Part shown: piece after piece, positions 1 to 7,330 of the stretch | Numbering within the stretch: the stretch's first letter is position 1 | Layout: each line of letters opens with the position of its first letter | Position numbers and translations under genes: made by a program | Notes under the pieces: generated by a model | Seen by the model: the letters and a program-made list of their open reading frames with translations, nothing else | What the model was told of the DNA's origin: nothing | Databases searched by the model: none | NCBI GenBank assembly: GCA_019054805.1 | Contig: JAHQIY010000021.1 | Location: 434,001-498,000, forward strand | Direction of reading: 5' to 3' | Origin: Brachionus manjavacas | Lineage: Eukaryota > Rotifera > Eurotatoria > Ploima > Brachionidae | DNA length: 64,000 nt

Positions 1-138
1 AATTTACCCCTTTACTATACAGGTATTTACCTAATAGTGCCTTTAACTATAGACTATGCTATAGGTACTTTGTTTTATACTAAAGAACAATACGACGCTA
101 AACCAAAAGGTATACTAGACGTAATAACCGACGAATAA
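1..138 (+). CDS. C-terminal fragment of a hydrophobic hypothetical protein
   Basis: The reading frame is open from the first base and ends at a TAA, giving the last 45 residues of a protein whose start lies outside the window. The visible part has one hydrophobic stretch (YYTGIYLIVPLTIDYAIGTL) followed by a polar tail. The next gene, a small lipoprotein, starts only 8 bases later, so the two are probably co-transcribed. By eye it resembles the hydrophobic half of the small lipoproteins found elsewhere in this window, but no family can be named. Confidence 0.55.
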   Translation, partial: NLPLYYTGIYLIVPLTIDYAIGTLFYTKEQYDAKPKGILDVITDE

Positions 139-146
139 TTTTTAAC

Positions 147-440
147 ATGCTAAAATATATAAAAAAAATATGTGTTGTTTGTGTTTTGCTAGTGTTTTTA
201 ACTTCTTGCGGATTAATTTTAAAAACCAACCAAGCCGGTAAAGAAGCAACACAACAGTTGGATATTCCTATTGTATTGCTAGACTCTACTGGGCTACTAG
301 CTTTAGTATTACCTGGTTTGGTACCAGGGTTTTATGCAACCATAGGGGCAACCCTAGGTGCGGTTATAAGTGTTTCTAGCTTGGGGCTAGATTACTACTA
401 TAACACTTTATTTATTAGTAAAATTCAATTTTCTAAATAA
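147..440 (+). CDS. small predicted lipoprotein
   Basis: This 97-residue protein starts with a lysine-rich head and a hydrophobic core ending in a lipobox (LTSC, Cys about 21), so it should be exported and lipid-anchored. The mature part is a short polar segment followed by a long hydrophobic, Gly/Leu-rich stretch (about 45-80) and a Tyr-rich end. It follows the upstream fragment by 8 bases. The lipobox plus hydrophobic C-terminal half recurs in the protein at 5672-5980. Function is unknown. Confidence 0.6.
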   Translation: MLKYIKKICVVCVLLVFLTSCGLILKTNQAGKEATQQLDIPIVLLDSTGLLALVLPGLVPGFYATIGATLGAVISVSSLGLDYYYNTLFISKIQFSK

Positions 441-442
441 TT

Positions 443-483
443 TTAACCAACACTAAAGGTAACCCTAAGTAAGCCTTGGTTAA
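443..483. terminator. weak bidirectional hairpin between convergent genes
   Basis: An 8-bp inverted repeat (TTAACCAA at 443-450, TTGGTTAA at 476-483) with inner AAGG/CCTT lies between the stops of two converging genes. There is no clear T-run on either strand, so termination is only inferred from position. Confidence 0.3.
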
Positions 484-1622
484 AGCTTACTTATATCGGT
501 TAATATTTGTTGCAATAATATAACTTTTGGTTCTACAGAAGTTATATCTAAAAACTCTAAATTAGCATTGTGCATACCGCCCCCTACTGCCCCTAGGCCG
601 TCTATAGTGGCAATACCTAATGCAGAAACTAAGTTGCCATCGCTACCGCCTGCACTAGTGGTGTAGGTTATAGGCATATTTACCGCATTAGCACTTTTTA
701 ACACTAAATCTTCTAACCACAGGCTTTGTGTAGTATTAGCCAAGGGCGTTTTGTAAGAAACCTGTGTAAACGTAATTTTTACTTTGCTATCTAACGGATT
801 TTGCACCCTATGCATAATAGTGTTTTGCATATTTTTAAAAGTATTATCGTCTAAAAACCTAATTTCTATGTAAGCACAGGCGGTATCTGAGATAACGTTG
901 CTGGCACCTTCGCCCCCTACCGACCCCCCACTAACAGGGTTAACGTTAAAAGTAGTGTTTAAGCTTGCATTATTAAATTGTTGCATAAAGGTTAAAAAAC
1001 TTGCCATCTCCATTATAGCACTTGCCCCATTAGTAGGTACCGATGCATGGGCGGCTATTCCGCTAAATTCTACTTTAAAACGCTGTATACCTTTGCGTTT
1101 GTTAACTAAAGTATTAAGCCCGCCTTCTGGGGGTTCTAGCACTAAAACGCTTTTACTTTTTTTGCAAATTTCTACTATTTTTTCTTCCGAATAAATAGAG
1201 CTAATTTCTTCGTCTGGGTTGTTAATTATTGCTATAGATAAACTATTAAGCACATTAGCAGGCAAGCTTTGTAAAGCATATAAACCAACTAACAAACCAG
1301 ATTTCATATCTATAGCACCTAAGCCGTATGCTTGGTTATTTTTAACCGTTAATAAATGATTATGCACAATATTAGCATTGTACACGGTATCTAAATGCCC
1401 TATTAACACTACATCGTAACTGGTGGCGTTGGGCTTGTTGGTGGCAAACAACATTGGGCCAACTTGGTTACCAACATTTATTAATTTAGTGGTAAAATTA
1501 AGTTGTGTGTAAAAATTTTGCATAATTTTAGCAACCTCCATTACCCCTGCTGGATTATAAGTGCCACAGTTTATATTGGTTAGTTTAGCTAAATCTTGTA
1601 AAAAATTATTTATATTAAACAT
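480..1622 (-). CDS. M20 family metallopeptidase, carboxypeptidase G2-like
   Basis: This 380-residue protein is a probable zinc-dependent exopeptidase or deacylase of the M20 family. Visible metal-site motifs are GHLDTV (His76, Asp78), DMKSG (Asp105), PDEE (Glu138/139), EPPEGG (Glu163) and a C-terminal GGGMHNANLEF with the last histidine ligand. GGSDGN near the C-terminus is typical of the CPG2/ArgE-like branch. There is no signal peptide, so it should act in the cytoplasm. It faces away from rplU and is the only gene in its transcription unit. The substrate cannot be read from sequence. Confidence 0.85.
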   Translation of the reverse strand: MFNINNFLQDLAKLTNINCGTYNPAGVMEVAKIMQNFYTQLNFTTKLINVGNQVGPMLFATNKPNATSYDVVLIGHLDTVYNANIVHNHLLTVKNNQAYGLGAIDMKSGLLVGLYALQSLPANVLNSLSIAIINNPDEEISSIYSEEKIVEICKKSKSVLVLEPPEGGLNTLVNKRKGIQRFKVEFSGIAAHASVPTNGASAIMEMASFLTFMQQFNNASLNTTFNVNPVSGGSVGGEGASNVISDTACAYIEIRFLDDNTFKNMQNTIMHRVQNPLDSKVKITFTQVSYKTPLANTTQSLWLEDLVLKSANAVNMPITYTTSAGGSDGNLVSALGIATIDGLGAVGGGMHNANLEFLDITSVEPKVILLQQILTDISKL

Positions 1623-1654
1623 GGTGCCTCTTTTTTTTTATTTATAAAAAATGC

Positions 1655-1683
1655 TTGATATTATTAATATTATATAGTATAAT
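1655..1683 (+). promoter_or_regulatory. sigma70-type promoter for rplU-rpmA
   Basis: TTGATA (1655-1660) and TATAAT (1678-1683) are separated by exactly 17 bases and lie 75 bases before the rplU start. The position and near-consensus boxes suit a strong ribosomal protein promoter. Confidence 0.75.
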
Positions 1684-1757
1684 AAACAAATGTTTAAGAT
1701 TAATTTAATTGCTTAACCAAATTGTTAAGCAAAACGGTATTTTAAAGGATAAAAAAT

Positions 1758-2066
1758 ATGTTTGCTGTTATTAAATTTGCTGGGGCTCAGCATATAGTTA
1801 AAAAAAATGATATTATAACAGTTAATTCTGTAAATGCAGAAGTAGGCGACGAAATAACTGTTACAGATGTGCTTTCTTTAATTAATGGAGACGACGTTAC
1901 TATTGGTACTCCGTTAGTAGAAAATAAAAAAGTTACTTTAAAACTTTTAAACAACTTTAAAGGCGAAAAAGTAATTGTTTTTAAAAAAAGAAGAAGAAAA
2001 CACTCTAAAAGAAAAAACGGGCACAGACAACACTTAACCAAGTTGCAAGTGGTTGATATAGCCTAA
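1758..2066 (+). CDS. rplU: 50S ribosomal protein L21
   Basis: The 102-residue length matches the bacterial L21 family, and the protein contains the KFAGAQHIVKKNDII-type N-terminus and the basic KKRRRKHSKRKNGHRQH block that contacts 23S rRNA. The start is supported by an AAAGGATA ribosome-binding site just upstream. It forms an operon with rpmA, 30 bases downstream, the standard L21-L27 pair. Confidence 0.96.
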   Translation: MFAVIKFAGAQHIVKKNDIITVNSVNAEVGDEITVTDVLSLINGDDVTIGTPLVENKKVTLKLLNNFKGEKVIVFKKRRRKHSKRKNGHRQHLTKLQVVDIA

Positions 2067-2096
2067 TATTATTAAAACTTATACGGAGAAATTACT

Positions 2097-2348
2097 ATGG
2101 CTCAAAAGAAAGGTGGCGGAAGTACACGAAACGGTAGAGATTCTAATCCTAAGTATTTAGGGGTTAAAAAATACGGAAGCCAAAAAGTTATAACTGGCAA
2201 TATACTTGTGCGTCAACGTGGTACGGTTTTTCATGCTGGTAAAAATGTTGGCATAGGTAAAGACCACACCCTATTTGCATTGGCAGATGGCGTGGTTAAC
2301 TTTACTAAGTTAGGGCACAGAAAAGTTGTTAACGTTGTAAACGCATAA
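2097..2348 (+). CDS. rpmA: 50S ribosomal protein L27
   Basis: This 83-residue protein has the canonical [17 protein letters not shown]-terminus, which reaches the peptidyl-transferase centre, and the VRQRGT and GKDHTLFA motifs. The N-terminus is of the uncleaved type, because the Firmicutes-style prepeptide is absent. A ribosome-binding site (GGAG) precedes the start. A strong hairpin with a T-run follows the stop. Confidence 0.97.
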   Translation: MAQKKGGGSTRNGRDSNPKYLGVKKYGSQKVITGNILVRQRGTVFHAGKNVGIGKDHTLFALADGVVNFTKLGHRKVVNVVNA

Positions 2349-2372
2349 CTTTTACTTAACATAAAATTGCAT

Positions 2373-2415
2373 AAAATAGTGCTAGCAAAATTTTATTGTT
2401 AGCACTATTTTTGTA
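2373..2415 (+). terminator. intrinsic terminator after rpmA
   Basis: A perfect 12-bp stem (AAAATAGTGCTA at 2373-2384 with TAGCACTATTTT at 2400-2411) is followed by T residues. It separates rpmA from obgE. A TATAAT just after it (about 2414-2419) may start obgE transcription again. Confidence 0.8.
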
Positions 2416-2433
2416 TAATACACAGAAGAAATT

Positions 2434-3462
2434 ATGAAATTTTTAGATTCGGTTAAAATATATTTAAAAGCTGGTAACGGCGGTGCAGGCAGTGTTTCTT
2501 TTAGACGAGAAAAGTTTATAGAATACGGTGGCCCCAACGGCGGAAACGGTGGCAAAGGCGGAGACGTATACTTTAAAACCTCTAATTCATTAAATACATT
2601 AATAGACTTTAGATACCAACAACATTTAAGTGCTAAAACCGGACACCACGGCATGGGTAAAAGTAGATCTGGCGAAAACGGCCAAGATTTAGTGGTTACT
2701 GTGCCTGTTGGTACTGTAATTTATTCTGAAGATAAAGAAACCAAATTGTTTGATTTAAACCAAGAAAACATGATGGTAAAAGTGCTAGAAGGCGGAATTG
2801 GAGGCAAGGGTAACGAATTTTTTAAAAGCTCTACCAACCAAGCCCCAAGATTTGCACAACCAGGCCAACCGGGCGAAGAACTATGGGTATGGCTAGAGTT
2901 AGAAATTATTGCAGATGTTGGTATTATAGGTATGCCTAATGCAGGTAAATCTAGTTTAATAAACTCGTTAACTAATACTAAGCACAAAACCGCAAGCTAT
3001 GCTTTTACTACACTACAGCCTAACTTAGGCGTTTTGCAAATTTATAATTCGCAAATTGTGTTTGCAGATATTCCGGGTTTAATAGAAGGTGCTAGCGAAG
3101 GCGTAGGCTTAGGTATAAAATTTTTAAACCACATTAAACGTTGTAACACATTTTTACATATTTTAGATGTTAGCGATACCAACCTAGTAAAAAATTATAA
3201 AACCGTTATAAAAGAAATTAAAGCCTACGACGAATCGTTGCTTAATAAAAACCAAATATTAGTGCTAAATAAAACCGATTTAATAGACGAAAAAACTTTA
3301 AAAAAGCAGTTAACAAAAATACAAAAAGTTACCAGCGATTCGGTTTTTACCACATGTGCCATTACCAAACATGGTTTAGAAGATTTAGTAAAACATATTT
3401 ATAAAATTCAAACCAAACTTAAAGCCAAACCAGTAGAAAAAAAAGATTGGAGCCCTATTTAA
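2434..3462 (+). CDS. obgE: GTPase ObgE/CgtA
   Basis: ObgE is a ribosome-associated GTPase acting in 50S assembly and stress control. The 342-residue protein has the glycine-rich Obg fold in residues 1-158 (GGNGGKGGD, GGIGGKGN), then the G domain with G1 GMPNAGKSS (167-175), G3 DIPG, G4 NKTD and a short tail. There is no long C-terminal extension. The gene follows rpmA, the usual neighbour. The last three codons and stop are the first unit of a 16-bp tandem repeat that continues downstream. Confidence 0.95.
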   Translation: MKFLDSVKIYLKAGNGGAGSVSFRREKFIEYGGPNGGNGGKGGDVYFKTSNSLNTLIDFRYQQHLSAKTGHHGMGKSRSGENGQDLVVTVPVGTVIYSEDKETKLFDLNQENMMVKVLEGGIGGKGNEFFKSSTNQAPRFAQPGQPGEELWVWLELEIIADVGIIGMPNAGKSSLINSLTNTKHKTASYAFTTLQPNLGVLQIYNSQIVFADIPGLIEGASEGVGLGIKFLNHIKRCNTFLHILDVSDTNLVKNYKTVIKEIKAYDESLLNKNQILVLNKTDLIDEKTLKKQLTKIQKVTSDSVFTTCAITKHGLEDLVKHIYKIQTKLKAKPVEKKDWSPI

Positions 3463-3526
3463 GGGAAACCCTATTTAAGGGGAACCCTATTTAAGGGGAA
3501 CCCTACTTAAGGGGAACCCCATTTAA
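3453..3526 (+). repeat. 16-bp tandem repeat, 4.6 copies, at the 3' end of obgE
   Basis: The unit CCCTATTTAAGGGGAA occurs at 3453, 3469, 3485 and 3501 with a partial unit at 3517; copies differ by one or two bases. The first copy encodes the last codons and the TAA of obgE, so each unit carries an in-frame-spaced TAA. The unit has a small internal dyad (CCC/TTAAGGG). It looks like slipped-strand expansion. Confidence 0.9.
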
Positions 3527-3556
3527 CAGCGTTTACGCAAAAATCACTACTGCAAC

Positions 3557-3724
3557 CTAACCTAAATTGTGTAAATGCAGTATATGTAAATTAACATCTA
3601 ACCCACCAGTAGTTACCGCACTGCCCTGCACCACGCTATTGTGTATATTGCGGTTTAAGGCGTTAACGTTGCTAAATACTTTAACGCACCTTGGTATACT
3701 ACAACACAAAAAATTTAAAAAAAC
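3557..3724 (-). pseudogene. possible gene relic, 55 open codons without a start
   Basis: Between the tandem repeat and the next lipoprotein, the minus strand stays open for 55 codons, ending in TAG at 3557-3559, with no ATG. The stretch is visibly richer in G+C than its surroundings, and the encoded peptide (for example VVQGSAVTTGGLDVNLH) looks like real protein rather than random AT-rich sequence. No family is recognised. It may be a decayed 3' end of a lost gene. Confidence 0.3.
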
Positions 3725-3729
3725 TTAAT

Positions 3730-4521
3730 TTAAAAACGAAACTTTAGTATATAACTTTGAGAGTTTTTTTTGTTATAAGTGTTTTGTATAATGCTATATC
3801 TGTAAATATATTCTAAAGTAAACCTTTTACTTAGCTTGGTGCCCACTATAAAAGCTATGGATGGCGTGGTGTAGCTTTTATATTCATCTCCATTATAATA
3901 GTCTACGTCTTGCAAACCAAAACCAACACCAGAGTATACTTTAAAATAATAAGATTTTGTTGCTGTAGGTTGCTTATATCGATTAATAAAATTATATAAC
4001 CACCTATTTTCTATATAGAAGGATGAATTAATATCACTAAAAAAATCAACTCTAAAACCATGCAAGGTATGCCCTATATTTACAGAAGTTGCAATTTTAT
4101 TATTTAAATAATACCCAAACCCAATATCTGGAAACATAGCAACTACGAAATAATAATATTCACCAATATTTGCGCCAACATCAAAAAACCATTTTTTATT
4201 AGGGTCTTCATGGTTTAATTTAGTAGATACGGCTTTTTCTACATTTTGCTTTGTAGGTTGTTGTGTTGTGCTTTTTTCTACGGTTGTTTCTACAGTTTGC
4301 CTTGTAGGTTGTTGTGTATTTTGCCTGTTAAGTTTACCATTGTAGCCATCTACAATAAAACCTACTACACCTGGATAGATAAAAGGAAATAATAAGGCTG
4401 CATTACCAATAATTACCGCACCTGTAAATGGGTCGTCTCTTGTCCATCCAGCAAGTGTACCGCAAGATGCATTAATAGATAATGTAGCTACTAAAACTAA
4501 CGTTACTAATTTTTTTAACAT
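3730..4521 (-). CDS. lipoprotein with C-terminal beta-barrel-like domain
   Basis: The 263-residue protein starts with a signal peptide ending in a lipobox-like NASC (Cys about 20). A hydrophobic segment (about 35-60) follows, then a Thr/Gln/Lys-rich linker carrying a repeated QQPT-x-QxVE motif (about 68-100). The remaining part has alternating aromatic and polar residues ending in YILKFRF, a terminal phenylalanine typical of outer-membrane barrels. The architecture suggests an outer-membrane protein tethered by lipid, but no family is recognised. It is transcribed alone on the minus strand. Confidence 0.6.
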   Translation of the reverse strand: MLKKLVTLVLVATLSINASCGTLAGWTRDDPFTGAVIIGNAALLFPFIYPGVVGFIVDGYNGKLNRQNTQQPTRQTVETTVEKSTTQQPTKQNVEKAVSTKLNHEDPNKKWFFDVGANIGEYYYFVVAMFPDIGFGYYLNNKIATSVNIGHTLHGFRVDFFSDINSSFYIENRWLYNFINRYKQPTATKSYYFKVYSGVGFGLQDVDYYNGDEYKSYTTPSIAFIVGTKLSKRFTLEYIYRYSIIQNTYNKKNSQSYILKFRF

Positions 4522-4593
4522 AAAAACCTTTTGTATATTAATTAAAATTATTAAACAACCACTTAAGATTGATACTTAGCTAGTATAGTTATA

Positions 4594-4674
4594 TTATACA
4601 AACTTAACAACAAGCTTAGTATAAAAACTATCTATGTTGTTAATTACCGCTGTTTTGTTTAATACTACAAACAT
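4594..4674 (-). CDS. candidate 26-residue small ORF with a strong ribosome-binding site
   Basis: On the minus strand AAGGAGAG stands 6 bases before an ATG that opens 26 codons (starting MFVVLNKTAV) to a TAA. A TATAAT-like box lies about 40 bases upstream of the ATG. The Shine-Dalgarno site is better than that of most neighbours. The peptide is slightly amphipathic and unrecognised. It could be a leader peptide for the lipoprotein downstream or a short remnant. Confidence 0.35.
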   Translation of the reverse strand: MFVVLNKTAVINNIDSFYTKLVVKFV

Positions 4675-4753
4675 TTTTGCTCTCCTTTATTTAATGTATC
4701 TTCTTTTATTATACACTGTATTTGTATGTTTTTAGAGTATTTTGTTAAATTTA

Positions 4754-5656
4754 TTAAACATTAGTTATTGCTATAAAAGCAAGCATTAAAGAAAGTGCAA
4801 TAGTACTTACTATAAAAATAAACATTTTAATAATAGTATATTTTAATAAATTAAAAAATAAGTTATATAAAGTAGCTTGTTTTATTTTATTATTTTTGAT
4901 ATTAAAGTTTGCTTTATATTTAATATAATATAACGCAATAAATAAATAAAGCAACATAACACAAATTACTAACAAACTTAAAAATATAATAAAATGCCTT
5001 AAGCTATTTATATATAATATATAAAATAAAACTATGCACAGTAAAGCAATAAAAGGCAACAATAAACGTTTTAACTCTACGTATAGCATTTTTAGTGTGT
5101 AACTATTTTTTTTATTACATTTTTGTATATATTTAATAACAGGTAATATAATAAATAAATAGCTTAGTGTAAAGCATAGTGTTGTTGCATAGCCACCCAT
5201 GCTACCTGCCAATCTCTCTGCTATGCTTAAATCTTTTAAATCCACACAACTTTTAATCTGGCATAAAGTAGAACCAGCAACAACTATATAGTATATAATA
5301 ACAAACAAACCCATATGCAATAATATAAAAACACGCCAAAATATATTTACATAATTAAATGCTATATAAAGCATAGGTAACAATACAACACTATATATTA
5401 TTATTAAATTTAAGTTACTAAAAAACATATAGTTAACTATACTCTCTCTGTTATATAACCCACTTAACAACATATTTACTGTTATTGTTGTTAATAAAAA
5501 AACCATATAAGATAACCATATAGCTTTAATTTTACTAATATTACATACAAACGCAATAAAAGTAATTAAATACAATATAACAAACAACAATACCCAGTTA
5601 ATAAAAACACCAGCCAAAGAACTTACCAAAAAACCCTGAAAAAAACTTACTAACAC
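4754..5656 (-). CDS. polytopic membrane protein of unknown function
   Basis: This 300-residue protein is almost entirely hydrophobic with roughly eight or nine predicted membrane segments and short Lys/Asn-rich loops. The start is GTG, chosen because an AAAGGTG site precedes it and the region is duplicated at the start of the next gene (see the 35-bp repeat). No family signature is visible. Its base composition is even more AT-rich than the surrounding genes. It probably shares a transcript with the lipoprotein gene upstream. Confidence 0.55.
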   Translation of the reverse strand: MLVSFFQGFLVSSLAGVFINWVLLFVILYLITFIAFVCNISKIKAIWLSYMVFLLTTITVNMLLSGLYNRESIVNYMFFSNLNLIIIYSVVLLPMLYIAFNYVNIFWRVFILLHMGLFVIIYYIVVAGSTLCQIKSCVDLKDLSIAERLAGSMGGYATTLCFTLSYLFIILPVIKYIQKCNKKNSYTLKMLYVELKRLLLPFIALLCIVLFYILYINSLRHFIIFLSLLVICVMLLYLFIALYYIKYKANFNIKNNKIKQATLYNLFFNLLKYTIIKMFIFIVSTIALSLMLAFIAITNV

Positions 5657-5673
5657 TGTGCACCTTTATTTTT
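5639..5673. repeat. 35-bp direct repeat over a start region, copy 1
   Basis: This segment is identical to 5963-5997 and spans the ribosome-binding site, the GTG start and the first codons (MLVSFF) of the 4754-5656 membrane protein gene. The two genes are otherwise unrelated, so the shared translation-initiation region was copied or converted. Confidence 0.9.
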
Positions 5674-5980
5674 ATTTGTTACAGTTTATATTTTGCGTAT
5701 TTGCAAAAAAAGGAGTACTTAAAACAGTAACTCCAAGTGCCGAAGAAAATAGCAAAATAGATGAGGAGTTAAACAAAATATTTAATACTAAATATGTAGA
5801 AGCTATTTGCAAAGGAGCAATTATTAAAGTATAAGTAGCTACAGAGCAAAACGAATATTCCATTTGTTGCCCTTTACTATCTTTAAGTAATCCACAAGAA
5901 CACAAAGAAAAAACCATTAAACAGATTAAAAAAGTTTGCAAACACTTAATGTGTTTATACCTAAAAAAACTTACTAACAC
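5672..5980 (-). CDS. small predicted lipoprotein with hydrophobic C-terminal half
   Basis: The 102-residue protein has a long N-terminal region ending in a lipobox (SLCSC, about 26-30), a short polar stretch and two hydrophobic segments. The GTG start carries the same MLVSFF beginning as the next gene. Because the lipoprotein signal really begins around residue 10, the first codons may come only from the copied start region. The stop lies 15 bases before the start of the following gene. Function is unknown. Confidence 0.5.
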   Translation of the reverse strand: MLVSFFRYKHIKCLQTFLICLMVFSLCSCGLLKDSKGQQMEYSFCSVATYTLIIAPLQIASTYLVLNILFNSSSILLFSSALGVTVLSTPFFANTQNINCNK

Positions 5981-5997
5981 TGTGCACCTTTATTTTT
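5963..5997. repeat. 35-bp direct repeat over a start region, copy 2
   Basis: Identical to 5639-5673. It covers the ribosome-binding site, GTG start and first codons of the lipoprotein gene 5672-5980. Confidence 0.9.
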
Positions 5998-6283
5998 TAA
6001 AAAAAACCACGCTTTAAAATTATTCTACCTATTTATTATAGTATAACTAACTTTGCTTATAAAGATTTTATAATTACTATGGCTTGTACCCATATTGTTA
6101 TAGCTTTATTGGTTTTGTTGTAAACAATTACATTAGTATAACGCAAATGCAACTTTATTATTACTGTGTAATTATGTTATTACTAAGCACCAGCAACACA
6201 TAAATAGCAATTTAAGTATACCAAATTAATTAGCTAGCTTTTAAACTAAAAATTACAAACAATAATAGTTTTTAAAAAATACT
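5998..6283. other. AT-rich intergenic region
   Basis: No open frame of useful length was seen on either strand. It should contain the minus-strand promoter of the lipoprotein/membrane protein pair: a TATAAT-like box is visible near 6040 on the reverse strand, with no convincing -35. Confidence 0.5.
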
Positions 6284-6313
6284 AAAAAAGCCCCAAATAA
6301 TTGGAGCTTTTTA
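6284..6313 (-). terminator. terminator after the polyampholyte gene
   Basis: AAAAAGCCCC and GGAGCTTTTT pair over ten positions with one mismatch around an 8-base loop, and T-runs flank both sides. It lies 20 bases past the stop of the 6333-7211 gene and could work in both directions. Confidence 0.7.
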
Positions 6314-6332
6314 CTAATTACTAAAACTTAAG

Positions 6333-7211
6333 TTATTTTTTTCTTCTAAAAAAAGAAAAGAAACCTGGTTTTTTTGCTTTAGATGATTTACCTTTTTTAG
6401 ACTTTTTAGATTTTTTTCTGTCATCTTCGTCTTCGTCTTCATCTTCATCATCAAAATCGTCTTCGTCTTCGTCGTCAAAATCATCTTCGTCTTCGTCATC
6501 GTATTTTTTAGACTTTGCTTTTACTTTAGATTTTTTAGACTTTTTTCTATCGTCTTCGTCTTCATCTTCGTCGTCAAAATCATCTTCGTCTTCATCGTCG
6601 TATTTTTTAGACTTTGCTTTTACTTTAGATTTTTTAGACTTTCTTCTGTCGTCTTCGTCTTCATCTTCGTCGTCAAAATCGTCTTCGTCTTCGTCGTCGT
6701 ATTTTTTAGACTTTGCTTTTACTTTAGATTTTTTAGACTTTCTTGTATCTTCTTCGTCGTCAAATCTTTTAGATTTAACTTTTACTTTTGCAGATCTTCT
6801 ATCTTCAAAATCGTCTTCATCTTCATCGTCAAAATCATCGTCAAATCTTTTAGACTTTGCTTTTACTTTAGCTGATTTTCTATCGTTAAATTCGTCTTCT
6901 CTAATATCGTCAAACTTATCGTCAAATCTAGAGCGTGGATTGTAGCTAGATTTATAGCTATCTCTGTCTTCTTTGCTTTCACCTCTGTAAGATTTTTCTT
7001 TTAAATTTTCTTGAAAAGGTCTGTAAGATGGTCTGGCGTTGTATCTGTCTTGTAGCTCTTCTGCGTCTTGTCTAGAGCGTGCTTGCGGTAAATAATCTCT
7101 ACCTTGTTCTCTACTAGGTCTGTTGTTATAATTATCTTCACCCCTAGTATTGTTTCTGCCCATAGGTGCTCTTCTATTAGAATTACTATTTCTATCCATA
7201 AAAAAACTCAT
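6333..7211 (-). CDS. polyampholyte repeat protein, disordered
   Basis: This 292-residue protein has an Arg/Asn/Ser-rich N-terminal third (about 1-95). From about residue 110 to 275 it alternates Lys-rich blocks (KKSKVKAKSKK) with Asp/Glu-rich blocks (YDDEDEDDFDDEDEDEDD). The last three rounds form near-exact units of about 30 residues. The C-terminus is KKPGFFSFFRRKK. No folded domain, signal peptide or membrane segment is visible, so it is predicted to be a disordered cytoplasmic protein, perhaps nucleic-acid-binding or condensate-forming. It replaces the proB-proA position between obgE and nadD. The start is the first ATG; Met5 is an alternative. Confidence 0.75.
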   Translation of the reverse strand: MSFFMDRNSNSNRRAPMGRNNTRGEDNYNNRPSREQGRDYLPQARSRQDAEELQDRYNARPSYRPFQENLKEKSYRGESKEDRDSYKSSYNPRSRFDDKFDDIREDEFNDRKSAKVKAKSKRFDDDFDDEDEDDFEDRRSAKVKVKSKRFDDEEDTRKSKKSKVKAKSKKYDDEDEDDFDDEDEDEDDRRKSKKSKVKAKSKKYDDEDEDDFDDEDEDEDDRKKSKKSKVKAKSKKYDDEDEDDFDDEDEDDFDDEDEDEDEDDRKKSKKSKKGKSSKAKKPGFFSFFRRKK

Positions 7212-7330
7212 TAGTATTAATTGTTTAATATAGTTTATAGTTGCAATACAATAAAACTACAGCTATGATATAATAAAAACACACTATACGGCTAAAGTCA
7301 ACAAAAAGTTATTAATTTTACTGTAAAAAC

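Noticed and set aside
3453-3526. Regularly spaced repeats as a CRISPR array or origin iterons
   Set aside because: The units are tandem with no unique spacers, only 4.6 copies, and overlap the obgE stop. No cas, dnaA or repA gene is nearby.
6314-6499. A 61-codon Lys/Thr/Met-rich frame on the minus strand
   Set aside because: It is a frame shadow of the repetitive polyampholyte gene on the same strand.
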